Assembly: GCA_021229015.1 (NCBI GenBank)
Contig: CM037789.1
Coordinates: 43,452,377-43,516,376, forward strand
Source of the DNA: Solen grandis
Taxonomy: Eukaryota; Mollusca; Bivalvia; Adapedonta; Solenidae
Direction of reading: 5' to 3'
Length of the DNA stretch: 64,000 nucleotides
How positions within the stretch are numbered: position 1 is the first letter of the stretch; every line of letters begins with the position of its first letter. The notes under the pieces were generated by a model. The model did not search any database. It had not been told where the DNA came from and saw only the letters and a program-made list of their open reading frames with translations. The translations under genes and the position numbers were made by a program. Of the stretch, positions 23,370 through 34,731 are shown piece after piece.

Positions 23370-24563
23370 TCAAAGGTTTGTTTTACTTGTATCATTCCAT
23401 GTATAATTATATTTCAGTTGTACGGCATGCTCACGGTTTTCAAAATGCCCAGCTGTTAAATTAGCGTTGGAATGATCACTGCAATTAAAGTGGCATGCGG
23501 TTCGTTTGCCTATACCTAGCAATTTCTTAAATGCGCTGCGAAAATCCCTATTAAAATAGGCATAAATAATGGGATTCAAACAAGAATTGAAGTAACCAAG
23601 CCAAAACAGCATAGACCCTATCACAGGTGGATATGGGCACGCGTCTCCACATAGAGTTGTTGACAAATACCATGAAAAGAAAGGCAGATAACACAGAATA
23701 AACGCGCCCATTATTATTCCAAGGGTCTTTGCTGCCTTGTGCTCACGTTTCATTCGCTTCCTCTCATTTCGACGATCGGCCTGGTCTTCCCCGTTGTTAC
23801 CTTGATCGACAGGTCGTTGGTTCTTAGTGTAATTGGAAAAATGGCCGGATTGCTTGATCTGAGTTTCCTGCTTTCTTGCTTCTATGAATATCTTCACATA
23901 AACGAACACCATGATAGTACAGGGGATCCAGAACGAGATACTGGAAGATATAACCGCGTACATTTTGTTTACAACGAAGAGGCACTCATGAGGATGGTTT
24001 GCCATTTCACTTAAAGTGTCCTCAGTGGTGTACCAATGTGAATGAATTGGAATGTACGATATGAGTATTGACGAAACCCAAGTTATTGCGATCATCACGA
24101 ACACCCTTAATCTGGTCATTTGTGTCTCGTATTGAAACGGATGTAAAATTGCGATATATCTGTCTAAGCTGATACAACAAAGATGCAAAATTGACGCGGT
24201 GCTGAACAAGACATCGTGGGAGTTGTACAAATCACACATTACTCGGCCAAACATCCACTTTCCTGATATTTCGATGCTGGCATTGAACGCCATAGCCAGA
24301 ATCGCGACTAGAAAATCAGCTACCGCTAATGAAACTATAAAATAGTTTGTTATTGCTCGTAGACGCTCAAATTTCATCACAGCCACTACGACGAGTATAT
24401 TTCCAAAAACAGCACCAGCCATTATTGCAATCATAACAGTTGCTTTAAGGATCGTGAAAATCACCTCCAAAGTCTCGTTTGAGCTGTCATCACTCACAAC
24501 TGTCGAGTTTTCCGCACTCATGTTTCTGAATACCATTTTTTCCTCCGCCATAGCCATGTACAT
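23370..24563 (-). CDS. Beta-type octopamine receptor (class A GPCR), single exon
   Basis: A seven-helix amine receptor of 397 aa at the plasma membrane. Family members bind octopamine/tyramine and usually raise cAMP through Gs. Ballesteros-Weinstein landmarks in order: three N-glycosylation sequons (N14, N19, N29), N1.50 (N55), D2.50 (D83), C3.25 (C110), amine-binding D3.32 (D117) in a DVLFSTAS context, DRY (134-136), W4.50 (W162), ECL2 Cys (C194), serines 5.42/5.43/5.46 (S206, S207, S210), P5.50 (P214), P6.50 (P294) with F295/F296, Y7.43 (Y324), and NPIIY (330-334). The sequences EHKAAKTLGIIMG and LFWLGYFNSCLNP, and the ECL2 segment before VVNKMYAV, are typical of Oct-beta receptors. One oddity is that position 6.48 is Tyr292 (CYLPFF), not the usual Trp. 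The start is one of three near Mets (1, 3, 5); the first is used here. There are no introns. It stands alone, with its 3' end facing block B about 680 bp away. A serotonin or dopamine receptor is less likely. Confidence 0.93.
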   Translation of the reverse strand: MYMAMAEEKMVFRNMSAENSTVVSDDSSNETLEVIFTILKATVMIAIMAGAVFGNILVVVAVMKFERLRAITNYFIVSLAVADFLVAILAMAFNASIEISGKWMFGRVMCDLYNSHDVLFSTASILHLCCISLDRYIAILHPFQYETQMTRLRVFVMIAITWVSSILISYIPIHSHWYTTEDTLSEMANHPHECLFVVNKMYAVISSSISFWIPCTIMVFVYVKIFIEARKQETQIKQSGHFSNYTKNQRPVDQGNNGEDQADRRNERKRMKREHKAAKTLGIIMGAFILCYLPFFSWYLSTTLCGDACPYPPVIGSMLFWLGYFNSCLNPIIYAYFNRDFRSAFKKLLGIGKRTACHFNCSDHSNANLTAGHFENREHAVQLKYNYTWNDTSKTNL

Positions 24564-26303
24564 AGCTCAGTGCCCCGGTAGTGTTGAATGTTTGTGATAT
24601 AAATCACTTCAAAAATTGTCAAAATAAATGGTAATGATGTCGTAATTTATACAAATGTTATCATCTCGGAGAACATTACCATAACTAAAAAAATGCTCAT
24701 TTTTATTCCAATGTCATTTATAACAATTGGCTAATATCGTTATTGTTTACAACATTTTGGCGTCGATTCTTCCGGTCATAAAGTGTGTAACTAAAAGACC
24801 CGTTGCTTCAAACACTGTTTGCATAACAATGAACCAACTGTTTCTGGTTTTTATGTCAATATGTCAATATCATGATTGAATCAAAGTTTCAAACTAACTT
24901 CACACTAAAATTATTCTAAAAAAAGTGATATTCAAGTGATAAAAAAGAAGCCATTATGCGTCCATAAATCAAATTTGACTTCTCTATCAATCTGTAGTCA
25001 CATTTGTTTTTCATCAATCAAGGAAACACCAAACGTATTTTAAAAACCAGGTTTTTTACCGAAATGGTCTATCCTTTCCGACAGGATTGTGGATAAACAA
25101 ATTCAATTACCAAGTGCGTTGCCTTTGACAAAAAGTCAAAACATTTGATTGCTTGTTTCGGAGCAATGCTTTTATATCTACCCTACCTTAAGTGCATTTT
25201 GTCACAATGATTCCTTTGAAATTCCATATCAAGGTTGCTTCTCTGTGGTTGGCGTCCATGAGGAATCAAGTAATTTAGACGTTGGCTTACACTAACTCTA
25301 GACATTACCTAATATTGAAGTTGTCGTATTTGTGAGAATTACAAGAGTGGCACTGTATCAACACGTTCTTTCACCGAATTCCCTGTCCCTGGAAGTAGAA
25401 ACAAACTTAATATTACTGCTTATAAAATAGAATCACAACATCACATCTCTCACTGATACGCATAATGAGCGAATGTGGACATTATATTTGTAATTGGTTT
25501 ATTGCAATATTTGAACTACTACTTATTTTAGGCAATGCATCAAATGTGAGTTGGCGTTGTCAACGTAGGATTTATAGACTGTTTTATGTAGACATGTGGG
25601 TGGACGGGTATATAGCGAAGTAAGTACATAAATCAAATCCAAAGGGCTAAGGCCAAGAAATAGGATCCGCTCATTGACACTTTGGCCTACACGTAATCGT
25701 ATATGTGGCATCATCCGAGAATGGCGGACAACTTAGAACAGAGAAAAACGTCAATCTCTTCAACGTTTATTGCTTGTTTTATTCCGATAGGAGAAATAAA
25801 TAAGGTTTAACGGACATCAGATGTGCGATCTCTGGCCTCATGTATACCAGTTTTAGCTCTTCTGTTTCTCGCTACTTCTGATTATCGTGATTAATTTCAC
25901 CCCCATTAATTAGGACTGAGAAGGGCAATCTTGGAAAAGAACACGATAGGAAATCCGCATTGGCAGTTATAGCACGCCAGTCCGCAACATATTAATGAAC
26001 GAGATCGTTTGGCTGCTTTTATATAGAGCCTATTTTTCGTGTAATTACATTCGACCAAAGGATAGTATACTTTTACAAAAATGTGATTAACGCATATTTT
26101 AACTAAACATTTTAATCGATAGAAGCATCACTCGTACATATTTTTCTTGAATTATAGCATTTCGTAACTTATCAGGAGAGCGCGGCAGTCATTATTGTTT
26201 AAACTGTAAAATTATATCACATTTTGCAACACGCTCATCATGAAAAAGATTCGTCTTTACCTAATTACCTGTTTGTCAATACCAATGTAAACACACTCAT
26301 ACA
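24564..26303. other. Upstream flank of the receptor gene; no other gene recognised
   Basis: AT-rich. A TTTATATC-like string lies about 30-40 bp before the receptor start (minus strand), but nothing supports it as a promoter. A 63-codon minus-strand frame at 25523-25714 has no motif. Regulatory DNA for the receptor may lie here but cannot be pinpointed. Confidence 0.4.
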
Positions 26304-26442
26304 TGATGTATGCTTCAAGGTACTGTCTAATAAAACTGCCTGAAAATATTGCAATTTCATTGATTTTGTATTTGTTAACAAATCAATGAAATTGCAATAT
26401 TTTCAGGCAGTTTTATTAGACGGTACGTTGAAGCATACATCA
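26304..26442. repeat. Long hairpin: 62-bp inverted arms, 15-nt loop
   Basis: The left arm 26304-26365 and right arm 26381-26442 are reverse complements with 2 mismatches in 62 positions (around the GGTACTGTC / GACGGTACG positions). The loop is 26366-26380. Weak complementarity continues outward for about 10 bp. It contains no coding. It could be a hairpin MITE or a source of double-stranded or small RNA. No second copy is visible in the window. Confidence 0.95.
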
Positions 26443-27048
26443 TTGATGAATAAGCCAAATGGCTTTTTTTACAATCTTTACACAAATCTTAAACACGTGT
26501 TGAACCATGGCATCTTCATCATAGAAAAACAAATGTTCCATTATTATGTCTATTGGTTTTATTTTCGATGAGAAAATTTTAGCAATAGTGCGAAATTTTA
26601 TGGTCGTCACGTTTCCTAATTTGTCTTTATTTATGAATAACTATTGTTTATCAACACACACACTCATATTAATATACTGGTGGTCTGTCTGTATATCTTA
26701 TTTCATATTTTAAATATTTTAATAATAGACTACAATACAATATATTATGTCATAATTATATGGACTATGACCCAAAAATATTAATACAATATAAAAAAAA
26801 ACAAATGTGTGTCACCATGTACATTTACTCGCCAAATACAACCGCGTTTATTGAACAAAATTATTAAAGTGCATAGTTTGATAAGTCAGTTTGCAGCATA
26901 TTATACAAGCCGACTTCTAAGTTTATACCATAATACAGTAATACTAATGTTATTCTCGTATAAATTCATATTTGGAGATTTAAAAAAAATGAAACTCGTT
27001 TTAGATAAAATACTAAATACCTCTAATAACTACTGTACCCATTAAGAC

Positions 27049-27302
27049 TTGAATTCCACCAACAGTACTTAGTGCTAAATAATACTTAAATTCTTAAACT
27101 AGGTAGATACACATTCCACTATTGCTAGTTTATGGAATATCCAAGTATATGACTAAACCAAAATAATTATTACCTTAATAACTAACAGTAAGTGTTAAGA
27201 ATTGAAATATGTGGGTATTATTATTAGAGAAACAAGACCAATGAAATTCGCCCCTATGTATTTGGGTTTTACTTAGCGCTGAGAATTGTGGGTGGATTTC
27301 GA
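27049..27302. mobile_element. MITE family M1, copy 1
   Basis: 254 bp with inverted ends (TTGAATTCCACCAACAGTAC left; GAATTGTGGGTGGATTTCGA right). It is closely related along its length to 43297-43549, sharing TTATTAGAGAAAC, ACCTTAATAACTAACA and AAATTCGCCC. No coding. Confidence 0.8.
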
Positions 27303-28490
27303 CCCTGACCTACAATTCAGTAGAATAAATTAAAAGTGTATCTTTTCAGAGAATACTCTCCATGTAAAAGCGTTGGCGTCGTTTCTGAATCACAATTTCC
27401 ACGCAAATGGCCCATGCAAGGTTTTGAAATTTCGCTGTCAATGATACCCATTGCTTCACACCTACTTGTTATTTCACTTCACTCCTCTTCAGTGATGTTT
27501 TGACATTCAAGATAATACAGCCTGGTATATCAAACCAAGCTCTCTTGTTAAGCCGTCCTTTCAAATGCATAGTCCCCGAAACCAAACAATAAATAAACAA
27601 TAATGAACTTTAATCAAAACAATTTTAAACTTCCAGCTGAAATAATCCATTTCCGTCAGCCGTGTCAGACAAGGCCGTACTTTTGACTCATGTCGGGTCA
27701 TTAAGGCATGTCAGAATCCAGCTGCATTCATCAAGGGATCCCGGTGAATATCACATTAGTTATTGACGGGAAACCTCAGCCGGTTCGTATTCAATCAGAG
27801 ACCGACGTGACAAAAAGTAAAGGAATGCATACTAAGCGAAGATGTAATCAACTTAAGCCCCAAGACTTTTTAATCTACTGAAAAGACTAACAGGACATTG
27901 CGTTATTTCTGTTTCCAAAATCAAGACCCCCTCAAAGATATATATCAGGTCTTAACAGTGTCACTGATCGGCTCACTTTATTTATTTATTAATTTTATTT
28001 TTATTTTTTGCAGTATTTAAAATTGTATTTCTATTGTACTAGTCAGTAATAATGAAAAAGCAATCATTATAGTTGGTCAATCATCAGTCTTATCTTATTG
28101 CATCACAGTGCACCCTAGACATCATCTAAAATTACGATGAGATGATTTATATCGGTCTTGTTTAAAATTGGTTCATTATCTAATATTATGAAGTTCATAA
28201 TTTGTTCAACGAATGTGCGTTGCTGCTCCTCGTTATTAATTTCACGGCATCATCTGAAGCCTTTTAATCAATTGAGCACATTACCGACTCACTCCGACTG
28301 GAAAACATTTTTTTTTTCTGTGTTTGCAACGCATTTTATCGCTCGTATGAACGTTAGTTTATTTTTATAATGTCCCGTCTATACTGTTTAGTGCCCCCCA
28401 CAGAGAACTCAGAATGTATTTATATTAAATCAAGCAAAAATAATCACATATATTAACACCTTTATATATCGAATTACATTTATTTATAAA
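27303..28490. other. AT-rich DNA, no gene recognised
   Basis: No repeat shared with the rest of the window and no coding support. The 70-codon frame at 28158-28370 has no motif. Confidence 0.4.
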
Positions 28491-28680
28491 GGCACCGTGG
28501 TGCAGTTGTGACGTTTCCGGAAGCGGGTCCAAAAATTACGGGTTCGAATTCTGTTGAGGGCACGGACTTTTCATGGCCTTCCCTGATGCAAAGTACTGGT
28601 CCAACCTAGGAACCATCGAAATGGATTATTATAAGTTGTAAGAACTTGTTTCCAAATTGACGTTAAATAAATAAGTTGAA
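28491..28680 (+). mobile_element. tRNA-derived SINE, family 3, copy 1
   Basis: The head GGCACCGTGGTGCAGTTGTG with B box GGGTTCGAATTC is followed by a body with TACTGGTCCAACCTAGGAAC and an end TTGACGTTAAATAAATAAG. A minus-strand relative lies at 39481-39637. Confidence 0.7.
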
Positions 28681-28859
28681 AATAAATTTCTGTTTAGTAA
28701 GGTTGACATATTATTTTATCATACTGCATGTAAAATTCTCTGATCTGCCAATAAGCCGTGTACATTACGTCATGTACACTGGGTATATGTTTATGGCGCG
28801 TTATAAGTATTTATTTACACATGAATTGGAATGAACTTGCAGTATGATAAATCCGTTCT

Positions 28860-28961
28860 AACAGGGTACATGACTGTTTATTCCCGGCTGAGAAAAATCC
28901 GCCACTAGGCCAAGGTAAAACGACTTTCCTTAGCCTGGAATAGACAGACATGTACCCTGTC
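28860..28961. mobile_element. Small hairpin MITE (~100 bp)
   Basis: ACAGGGTACATG at 28861-28872 is the exact reverse complement of CATGTACCCTGT at 28949-28960. The complementarity continues inward for about 30 bp (TTTATTCCCGGCT against AGCCTGGAATAGA). No coding. Confidence 0.75.
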
Positions 28962-28972
28962 AAAAAAAAAAC

Positions 28973-29053
28973 TGCGCGTTTAACATGATGTTGACATTTT
29001 AGTAAGTGCGCGTTTTACGTAATCTAGACATATTAGTGAGTGCGCGTTTTACT
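28973..29053. repeat. 34-bp tandem repeat, ~2.4 units
   Basis: TGCGCGTTT starts at 28973, 29007 and 29041. The intervening TGACATTTTAGTAAG and TAGACATATTAGTGAG segments are in register. Confidence 0.8.
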
Positions 29054-30216
29054 TGTGTGTTAATTGTTATGAAAGAGATTTCCTGGTAGACATTTAGAGA
29101 AAAGGAACACCATTAGTCTGAACATTTCCCTAGTTACTGACATAAAATCACAGACTCTGTAATAGTCGTGATTCATGGCTCCAAGAAAAATTCCCAGACC
29201 CAACGCCTCCTCTTGTAAAAAAAATAAACTGTTTGACCACACTATGTCTAACAAACAGTATTTTCTATTATGACGATTAGTTGCGAACAGTCCCAATCAG
29301 AGAAAGTGGTTTATAAGAGGAAATCTAATTCACTGCTTGACCGATCTATGAGGTTTAAACTTTATTTGTGGTGCCGTCTGCTTAGTTTTTGCCCATACAA
29401 TTCCCGGCTCTCCTGCCGCCTCCTAATCTTGTTTGTGTAATTTGCGTTTCGGTTTGCCAGTAGTTTCTTACACAATATTATCGCCTGTGTCTAGAAATTC
29501 GCGTATACCCACTGGTGTCGTTTATCTTGAGGCATGCAAATATTTGAGAGAAAATTGTTTTAATGATTGTGATTAATATTTTTGGTCGGTTAATGCAGCC
29601 GATAAAGCTGAAGCCAAACGAAATATTGAAATTGTGGCTAGTTTGGGTATTTACATTGAAAAAGAATTGCAATTGATTTAGGAAAGGTTGATTCTATTTA
29701 TATTGATAGTGTGTGTTTCATAATTTGAACTTGATAAGGAGTAGATAATATAGCCATTGTCACACATGTGAACCTGAGAATTCCTTGAGCATTTTAATTA
29801 ATAAAAACATCATTTTTACTCTCTTTTTTTTGCAAATCTTTGTTAAGAATAACAACCTTCTGTATAACAGATACATTTTGTATTTCAAAATTAAATGTGT
29901 TATGGGAAGATTATCAATTTCTCCAATGAGTTTCCCAAATATATCCAAGTAACACACAGGACATATACAAACCCTTTTGAATGTTCATTTTTTTGTCTCA
30001 AGGGTCATTTTAAATAAAAAACCAAGATAAAAACAAGATATAACTAACACATATGATTTTCATGACTTGATATGGGATAGCCTGATTAAATGATTGCAAG
30101 GTAGTTTTATTTGCAAATATGTTGAAGTTTACCTGAAAAATGCAATCTAAATATGGGAATGTTCCTAACCATGTATTAAATTCTTAATTATGTTTCACGG
30201 TATTCGTTCTTACTTA

Positions 30217-31153
30217 ATGGCCCAGTCACAATGTCGGCGATCTGTCGGGGATTAGTTTTGGCCGGGGGTCGTCGTAGAAAATAAAGAATCCTTGAACAAT
30301 CCTAGCAGTAATCCTAATAAAAGTGGAGCAGTCACATTGTCTGAGATTTTTTCAAGGATTTTGACCCGGTTTTGTCGAAAAATCGTGGGATTAGCCTCCG
30401 ATCGCCTCCGATTGCATCGGAGGCGATCGGAGACGATATCTGCGAGCGTCTTTTCTTTTAATTTTTTTCCCCCTGGGTATATGTCGGGGAAAAGGAGGGT
30501 TTTCTGACCTCGGTCATCTGTATTTCTCCCTGTACACTGTAGCGTGGTATCCCTCATCTGGTTGTACATAGAACAGTCACTTCAACTCTGCAGAGAAGCT
30601 GACGCTGATTCCGCCCCAGAGGCTCCGTGTGGGCCGTGTTGCAGAGTTGAGGGCCAGGCTGATGGGTCTGAGGAGAAGGGAGGAGGCAGTGATGCTGGCC
30701 CTTCTGGCTGAGGAGGAGAGGATCCGTGCAGCAAGAGCGTCTCAAACTTTTAGCGATCCGGTCGGAGGCCTATTCAGTCGGAGGGCGCCGGAGACTACTC
30801 GCAGACATTGAATCTCAACCTGAATTTCCAATCCCACACAGAATCTTGCGACTAGTCTCAGATTATTCGGAGGACGCCTCCGATTAATCGGAGGGCATCG
30901 TAGGTCATCGGAGATTGTGTCTGGGATGCCCAAAATGGGTGAAAAATCTTGCGAGCAATCTTAAAATTTTAAGTTCAAAGTTGGGGACCGCGACGGGTGT
31001 GGCGATGCCTAAAAAATCTGCGACAAGCCGCAGGCGTCCGGAGAGCGCCTCCGACGGGTACAAAATCGTGAGATCTGTCTCAAGATTTTGTTCAAATTTC
31101 CCGGGTTTTACCCATCGCCGACGCATCGCAACTGATTTGTGACTGGCCCATTA
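30217..31153. mobile_element. DNA transposon derivative with 17-bp inverted ends
   Basis: TAATGGCCCAGTCACAA (30217-30233) and TTGTGACTGGCCCATTA (right end, about 31137-31153) are inverted copies with one mismatch. The interior is GC-rich and full of CGGAGGCGATCGGA-like motifs, including a perfect 16-bp-arm hairpin (30397-30412 / 30416-30431, loop TGC). A short plus-strand frame (30629-30811) contains an Arg/Glu/Leu-rich helix-like segment that may be a coding remnant. The GG-CCAGTCACA-type end resembles PIF/Harbinger or similar elements. The superfamily is not established, since no clear target duplication is visible. Confidence 0.65.
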
Positions 31154-31167
31154 CATACGTCAGCTAT

Positions 31168-31484
31168 TTAGGCTGGTCACTGTGCCGAGATGTTAGAGCG
31201 TTCGCCCCGGAATCTGGAGGTGTTAGGTTTGACACCATGCCACAACAAACCAAAGTCGTAAAAATGTCACTGGTATAGCTCCATTGCTTGGTGCCCAGCA
31301 TAAAAGGGTAGTTCCAGGACTTGTTTGTCAGGTGTCAGGATAATGTGATTGGGTGTGGTATCATGCCACATGTCTACGGCGTGATACTGCAGTGTGGCAG
31401 CACTATATCTGTCTTATGCAGACACTGTCTCCAAATGACTGAAAAACAGTCGGTTGGACGTTAAACCCAACAACCAACCGAACA
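31168..31484 (+). mobile_element. tRNA-derived SINE, family 2, copy 1 (near full length)
   Basis: The tRNA-like head (about 31170-31240) leads into a body with ACTGGTATAGCTCC, GTGTGGTATCATGCCACATG and CAGCACTATATCTGTCTTATG. It ends in GGACGTTAAACCCAACAACC. Relatives occur at 31893, 33570, 34315, 35526, 36965, 44405 and 45925. Confidence 0.8.
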
Positions 31485-31892
31485 GTTATTTAGATATGCG
31501 AATGCTTTTAACATACTGACACGCCAAGTTACTTTTCATCCACTCAAAATATCTAAATATTAAATGGGAATATTTCAATTAGCAAAAGCTTGATGCGCTG
31601 TGTATCTCTTAAAGTGTTTTTCCTGCAATCGTGAAAGTGCCATAATTCATTATTTACTTGCATGCATCCAATGATCTGAAACAAATTACTGTTGCGATGT
31701 GCAGTGATGAAACGAGTGACAATCTAGCAGAGTTTATACAGATAGCTGTGCAAATGTTATAATTATGTTGAAATTTTTTTGGAACGGCAGTATAAAAGTA
31801 AAACACATTTCTGAAATTTATTTTGCATTAACACCAATCATTTCCATAGGATTATCAACTTGCGTTCAATAAAAAGAACCCTGTTGTTTGAT

Positions 31893-32152
31893 TATATGTT
31901 AGGCTTTACGTCCCATCGACAGTATATCAGACATTTGTAGATGATGTCTACCTGAGACGGATAAAGTGCTGCCAAACTACAATATCACACCGTAGTCATG
32001 TGGCATGATACCACACCCACTGGACCAACTGAAGTTACCCTTAAATGTTGAGAGCCAAGCAAGAAACCCTTTTTACGACTTTGGTATGTCGCAGCCGAGG
32101 ATCGAATCCACGACCACATGATTCCGGGTACGCTCTAGCTACTGGGGCGGTA
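31893..32152 (-). mobile_element. SINE family 2, copy 2
   Basis: Minus orientation: the 3' tail motif (TTTACGTCCCATCGACAGTA) comes first, then the GTGGCATGATACCACACCCA block, then the B-box region (GAGGATCGAATCCACGACC) and tRNA head at the right. Confidence 0.75.
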
Positions 32153-33565
32153 AACGCTTTTTGTATTAGCAAATAAACATTTACAATGAAATACCGCTGA
32201 AACCTGCTGAAGAAGTGGAAATTCGCTTATTTAGTTTCTGCAAATACTTTTTTTTCTTCTTTTTTTTAAAAGCGTGTGTGTATGTTTTTTCTTCTCTGAA
32301 AGTCCATATTTTATTACAATTTTTGTTTAAGACATTGCTGATATACAAAGTCAAAGTAACTTTTAAATCTGAACAGTTCATGCTAGGAAGAAAAACATAT
32401 ATTAAATTATTTATCAGTTATATAAGTGTTATATTGTAAAATATCAAATAAAAACATATACAAATTAATTTATTACTAAACCGTGTACATAAAGAAAAAA
32501 AAAAAAAAGAATAAAGTTGAGACGTTTTGTTTAGCAACATAAACATTGGCAGAATACAATGAGGTTGTCTGCATTTGAGGCGTTTTCTGACTTCTCTACG
32601 ATAAATAATTTGTCTAGAAAACTCGTCTAATCTCAAAACAAATTTGGATATTAGTCTGCATCGGACAGTTTCACGCGATTGATGATTTATGATTGTCCAC
32701 GTTTAACAGTCTATATCCAGGAGTACTTAATAAAGAAATAAACCCCACGCTATCAAGTAATGTAATTCTCCGGCCAAGTCGACCTTGGCAGTACGATAAG
32801 AAACAGCAAGCTATAACAATCTTAAAGGCCTCCGTCTTGCGAGATGGATAAAACTATCGATATATATGAGAATACAATTATAGCCTATTATGCACTTGAA
32901 AATGCGCCATTGTCTGATAGAAGTGGAGAGACTGACCACGGCAATGTTATCTTGACTGTAGAAAAACAGAGATGTCCAGTAATATGAATAAATGGATATA
33001 ATACATCTTTAAAACGTATATACGCCTATACGAGACATTAACTTTATGTCTAGTCTATTCTCCTATCAATATATTGTCAAAATTATTTACATATAGTACA
33101 CACAGCGAGATAAATATCAATGCTATGTGTAGAAGAGACATAAACTACCTTGGAAATATAAACAAAATATTTACAAAAAATTGCCAACCATCGTTTAATT
33201 TGAAATTAAATGTAATATGAGATAAAAAAGTCTCGAATCTGCCAACACACGATATCTGCATAAATGTTTAACTTCATGAAGCTTGAATATGCTAAGATTA
33301 GGAGGACAGCATTGAGCTAATTTGCACATTTAAAGTGCTAAGGAAGTTGGAGGAAAAGACGTTAAATTGGTAATGAAATTTGACAAATTAGCATGTCATT
33401 TACCAGAAAAAAATAGCTATGGTCTTACTTTGGTTGAGGTATGAAGAACAAAGTGTGCAATGCAAAACTTGACTTGTAATTTGTTAGTCATCTATATGGC
33501 TTCCTCGACCGGTAATTATTGTGTCGCCTGCTGTAAGCAGAGGTGACACATAGAGATCACTTTTC
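32153..33565. other. AT-rich DNA, no gene recognised
   Basis: Contains short A and T runs (32249-32266, 32492-32508). The open frames here are driven by these runs. No conserved motif is seen. Confidence 0.4.
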
Positions 33566-33569
33566 TGTC

Positions 33570-33650
33570 TTCAGTCCTGCAACTACCCTTATATGCTGAG
33601 CGCCAAGAAAGGTAGCTACAACAGTACCATTTTTTACGACCTTTTCCGTC
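33570..33650 (-). mobile_element. SINE family 2 fragment
   Basis: Matches the central part of the family: CCTGCAACTACCCTTATATG, then GCTGAGCGCCAAGAAAGGTA, then ACAGTACCATTTTTTACGAC. Both ends are missing. Confidence 0.6.
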
Positions 33651-33775
33651 ACGCTTCAGCAGGTGACTCACGAGTTCCAGAGAACACTCTTGTTATATTT
33701 AGTAGCTGGGCATGACTGAAATACTGCCACAGAGTCAAATAACTCAAGCACAACGACGACAAGAAGACAGAAATA

Positions 33776-33990
33776 TAGACCATTTCATTCCGAAATGATG
33801 TAAACCTAGGTAAATCAACGAGCGCTCCCCAAACACCTAAATTAAAATCTACCTGTTGGTATAAAATTCCACACAATGTTCAAAGGGTAATAAAAATACA
33901 CTTGATATTAATATTTTCTCCAGTCACTGACTGGTCAGTTTGAATCAGCGAGTTATACCGAGTATTGCCAAACCCCTAATGAAAGCGTCA
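33776..33990. repeat. Dispersed repeat D1, copy 1
   Basis: Shares ATAGACCATTTCATTCCG, CGAGCGCTCCCCAAACACC, AAATTCCACACAATGTTCAA and AATCAGCGAGTTATA with 47688-47883. Order and orientation are the same. No coding. Confidence 0.7.
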
Positions 33991-34314
33991 TGTTTGTGTT
34001 CTCTCTGCTATATAACTATTCACTAAATGGATCAAACATTGTCTTTGAAGACTTATGTAATCCGATAAACCGTTCTTGTCATGTCGGCGTGTACTATGTA
34101 ATTTCGACTCTTGCGGAAGTCCAATACTCAGTATAGACACAGTCACAAGCTGCTCACATAGACAGATACTGAAATATAAAAGGAGCAAGACTAGCCAACA
34201 GTTGGAGGAAAACATGAAAATTTAAGGTATTAAACGAAAGAGACAAATAGTCAAAATTAAATAAAAGGACAAACTACATTTTATCTATGTTATTATATAA
34301 TCGCATTTGGGCAT

Positions 34315-34465
34315 ACTCTTTTACAGTCCTGGGACTATGCTGGGCGCCATTCAAGGGAGCTGTACCAGTACCATCTTAACGACTTCAGTATATCGCGGCC
34401 GAGGATCGGAACCACGACCCCCTCACCCTAGGCAGACGCTCCAAATAGTTGGCCACCGGGATGGT
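34315..34465 (-). mobile_element. SINE family 2 fragment
   Basis: CTGGGACTATGCTGGGCGCC through GAGCTGTACCAGTACCATC to the tRNA-like head (GAGGATCGGAACCACGACC, GGCCACCGGGA). The 3' half is absent. Confidence 0.6.
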
Positions 34466-34631
34466 AGGTGCTATTTGTACATTGCATTTTAATTAACTTT
34501 TTCAAAAAAGGGCACCCTGATTTTAAGGCATAGAGCTTTACTCTCATTGTAAGACTCGACGAAAAAGTCCGTTATCGCAATTTGTCCATTTACATGTACC
34601 ACAAATTTGGGAATGTTTTCGAAACCTATTT

Positions 34632-34689
34632 GTTGTTGTTGTTGTTGTTTTACTTGTGGCAAATATTAACTTAAGTTAGGAGGTAGTAA

Positions 34690-34725
<36 letters not shown>
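34632..34725. repeat. (GTT)n and poly(T) tracts
   Basis: A GTT run at about 34632-34650 and 34 uninterrupted Ts at 34692-34725. A similar 27-T run lies at 35435-35461. Confidence 0.85.

Positions 34726-34731
<6 letters not shown>

Noticed and set aside
24590..24604. TATA-like string upstream of the octopamine receptor
   Set aside because: It lies only 30-40 bp before the start codon in AT-rich DNA, where such strings are common by chance.
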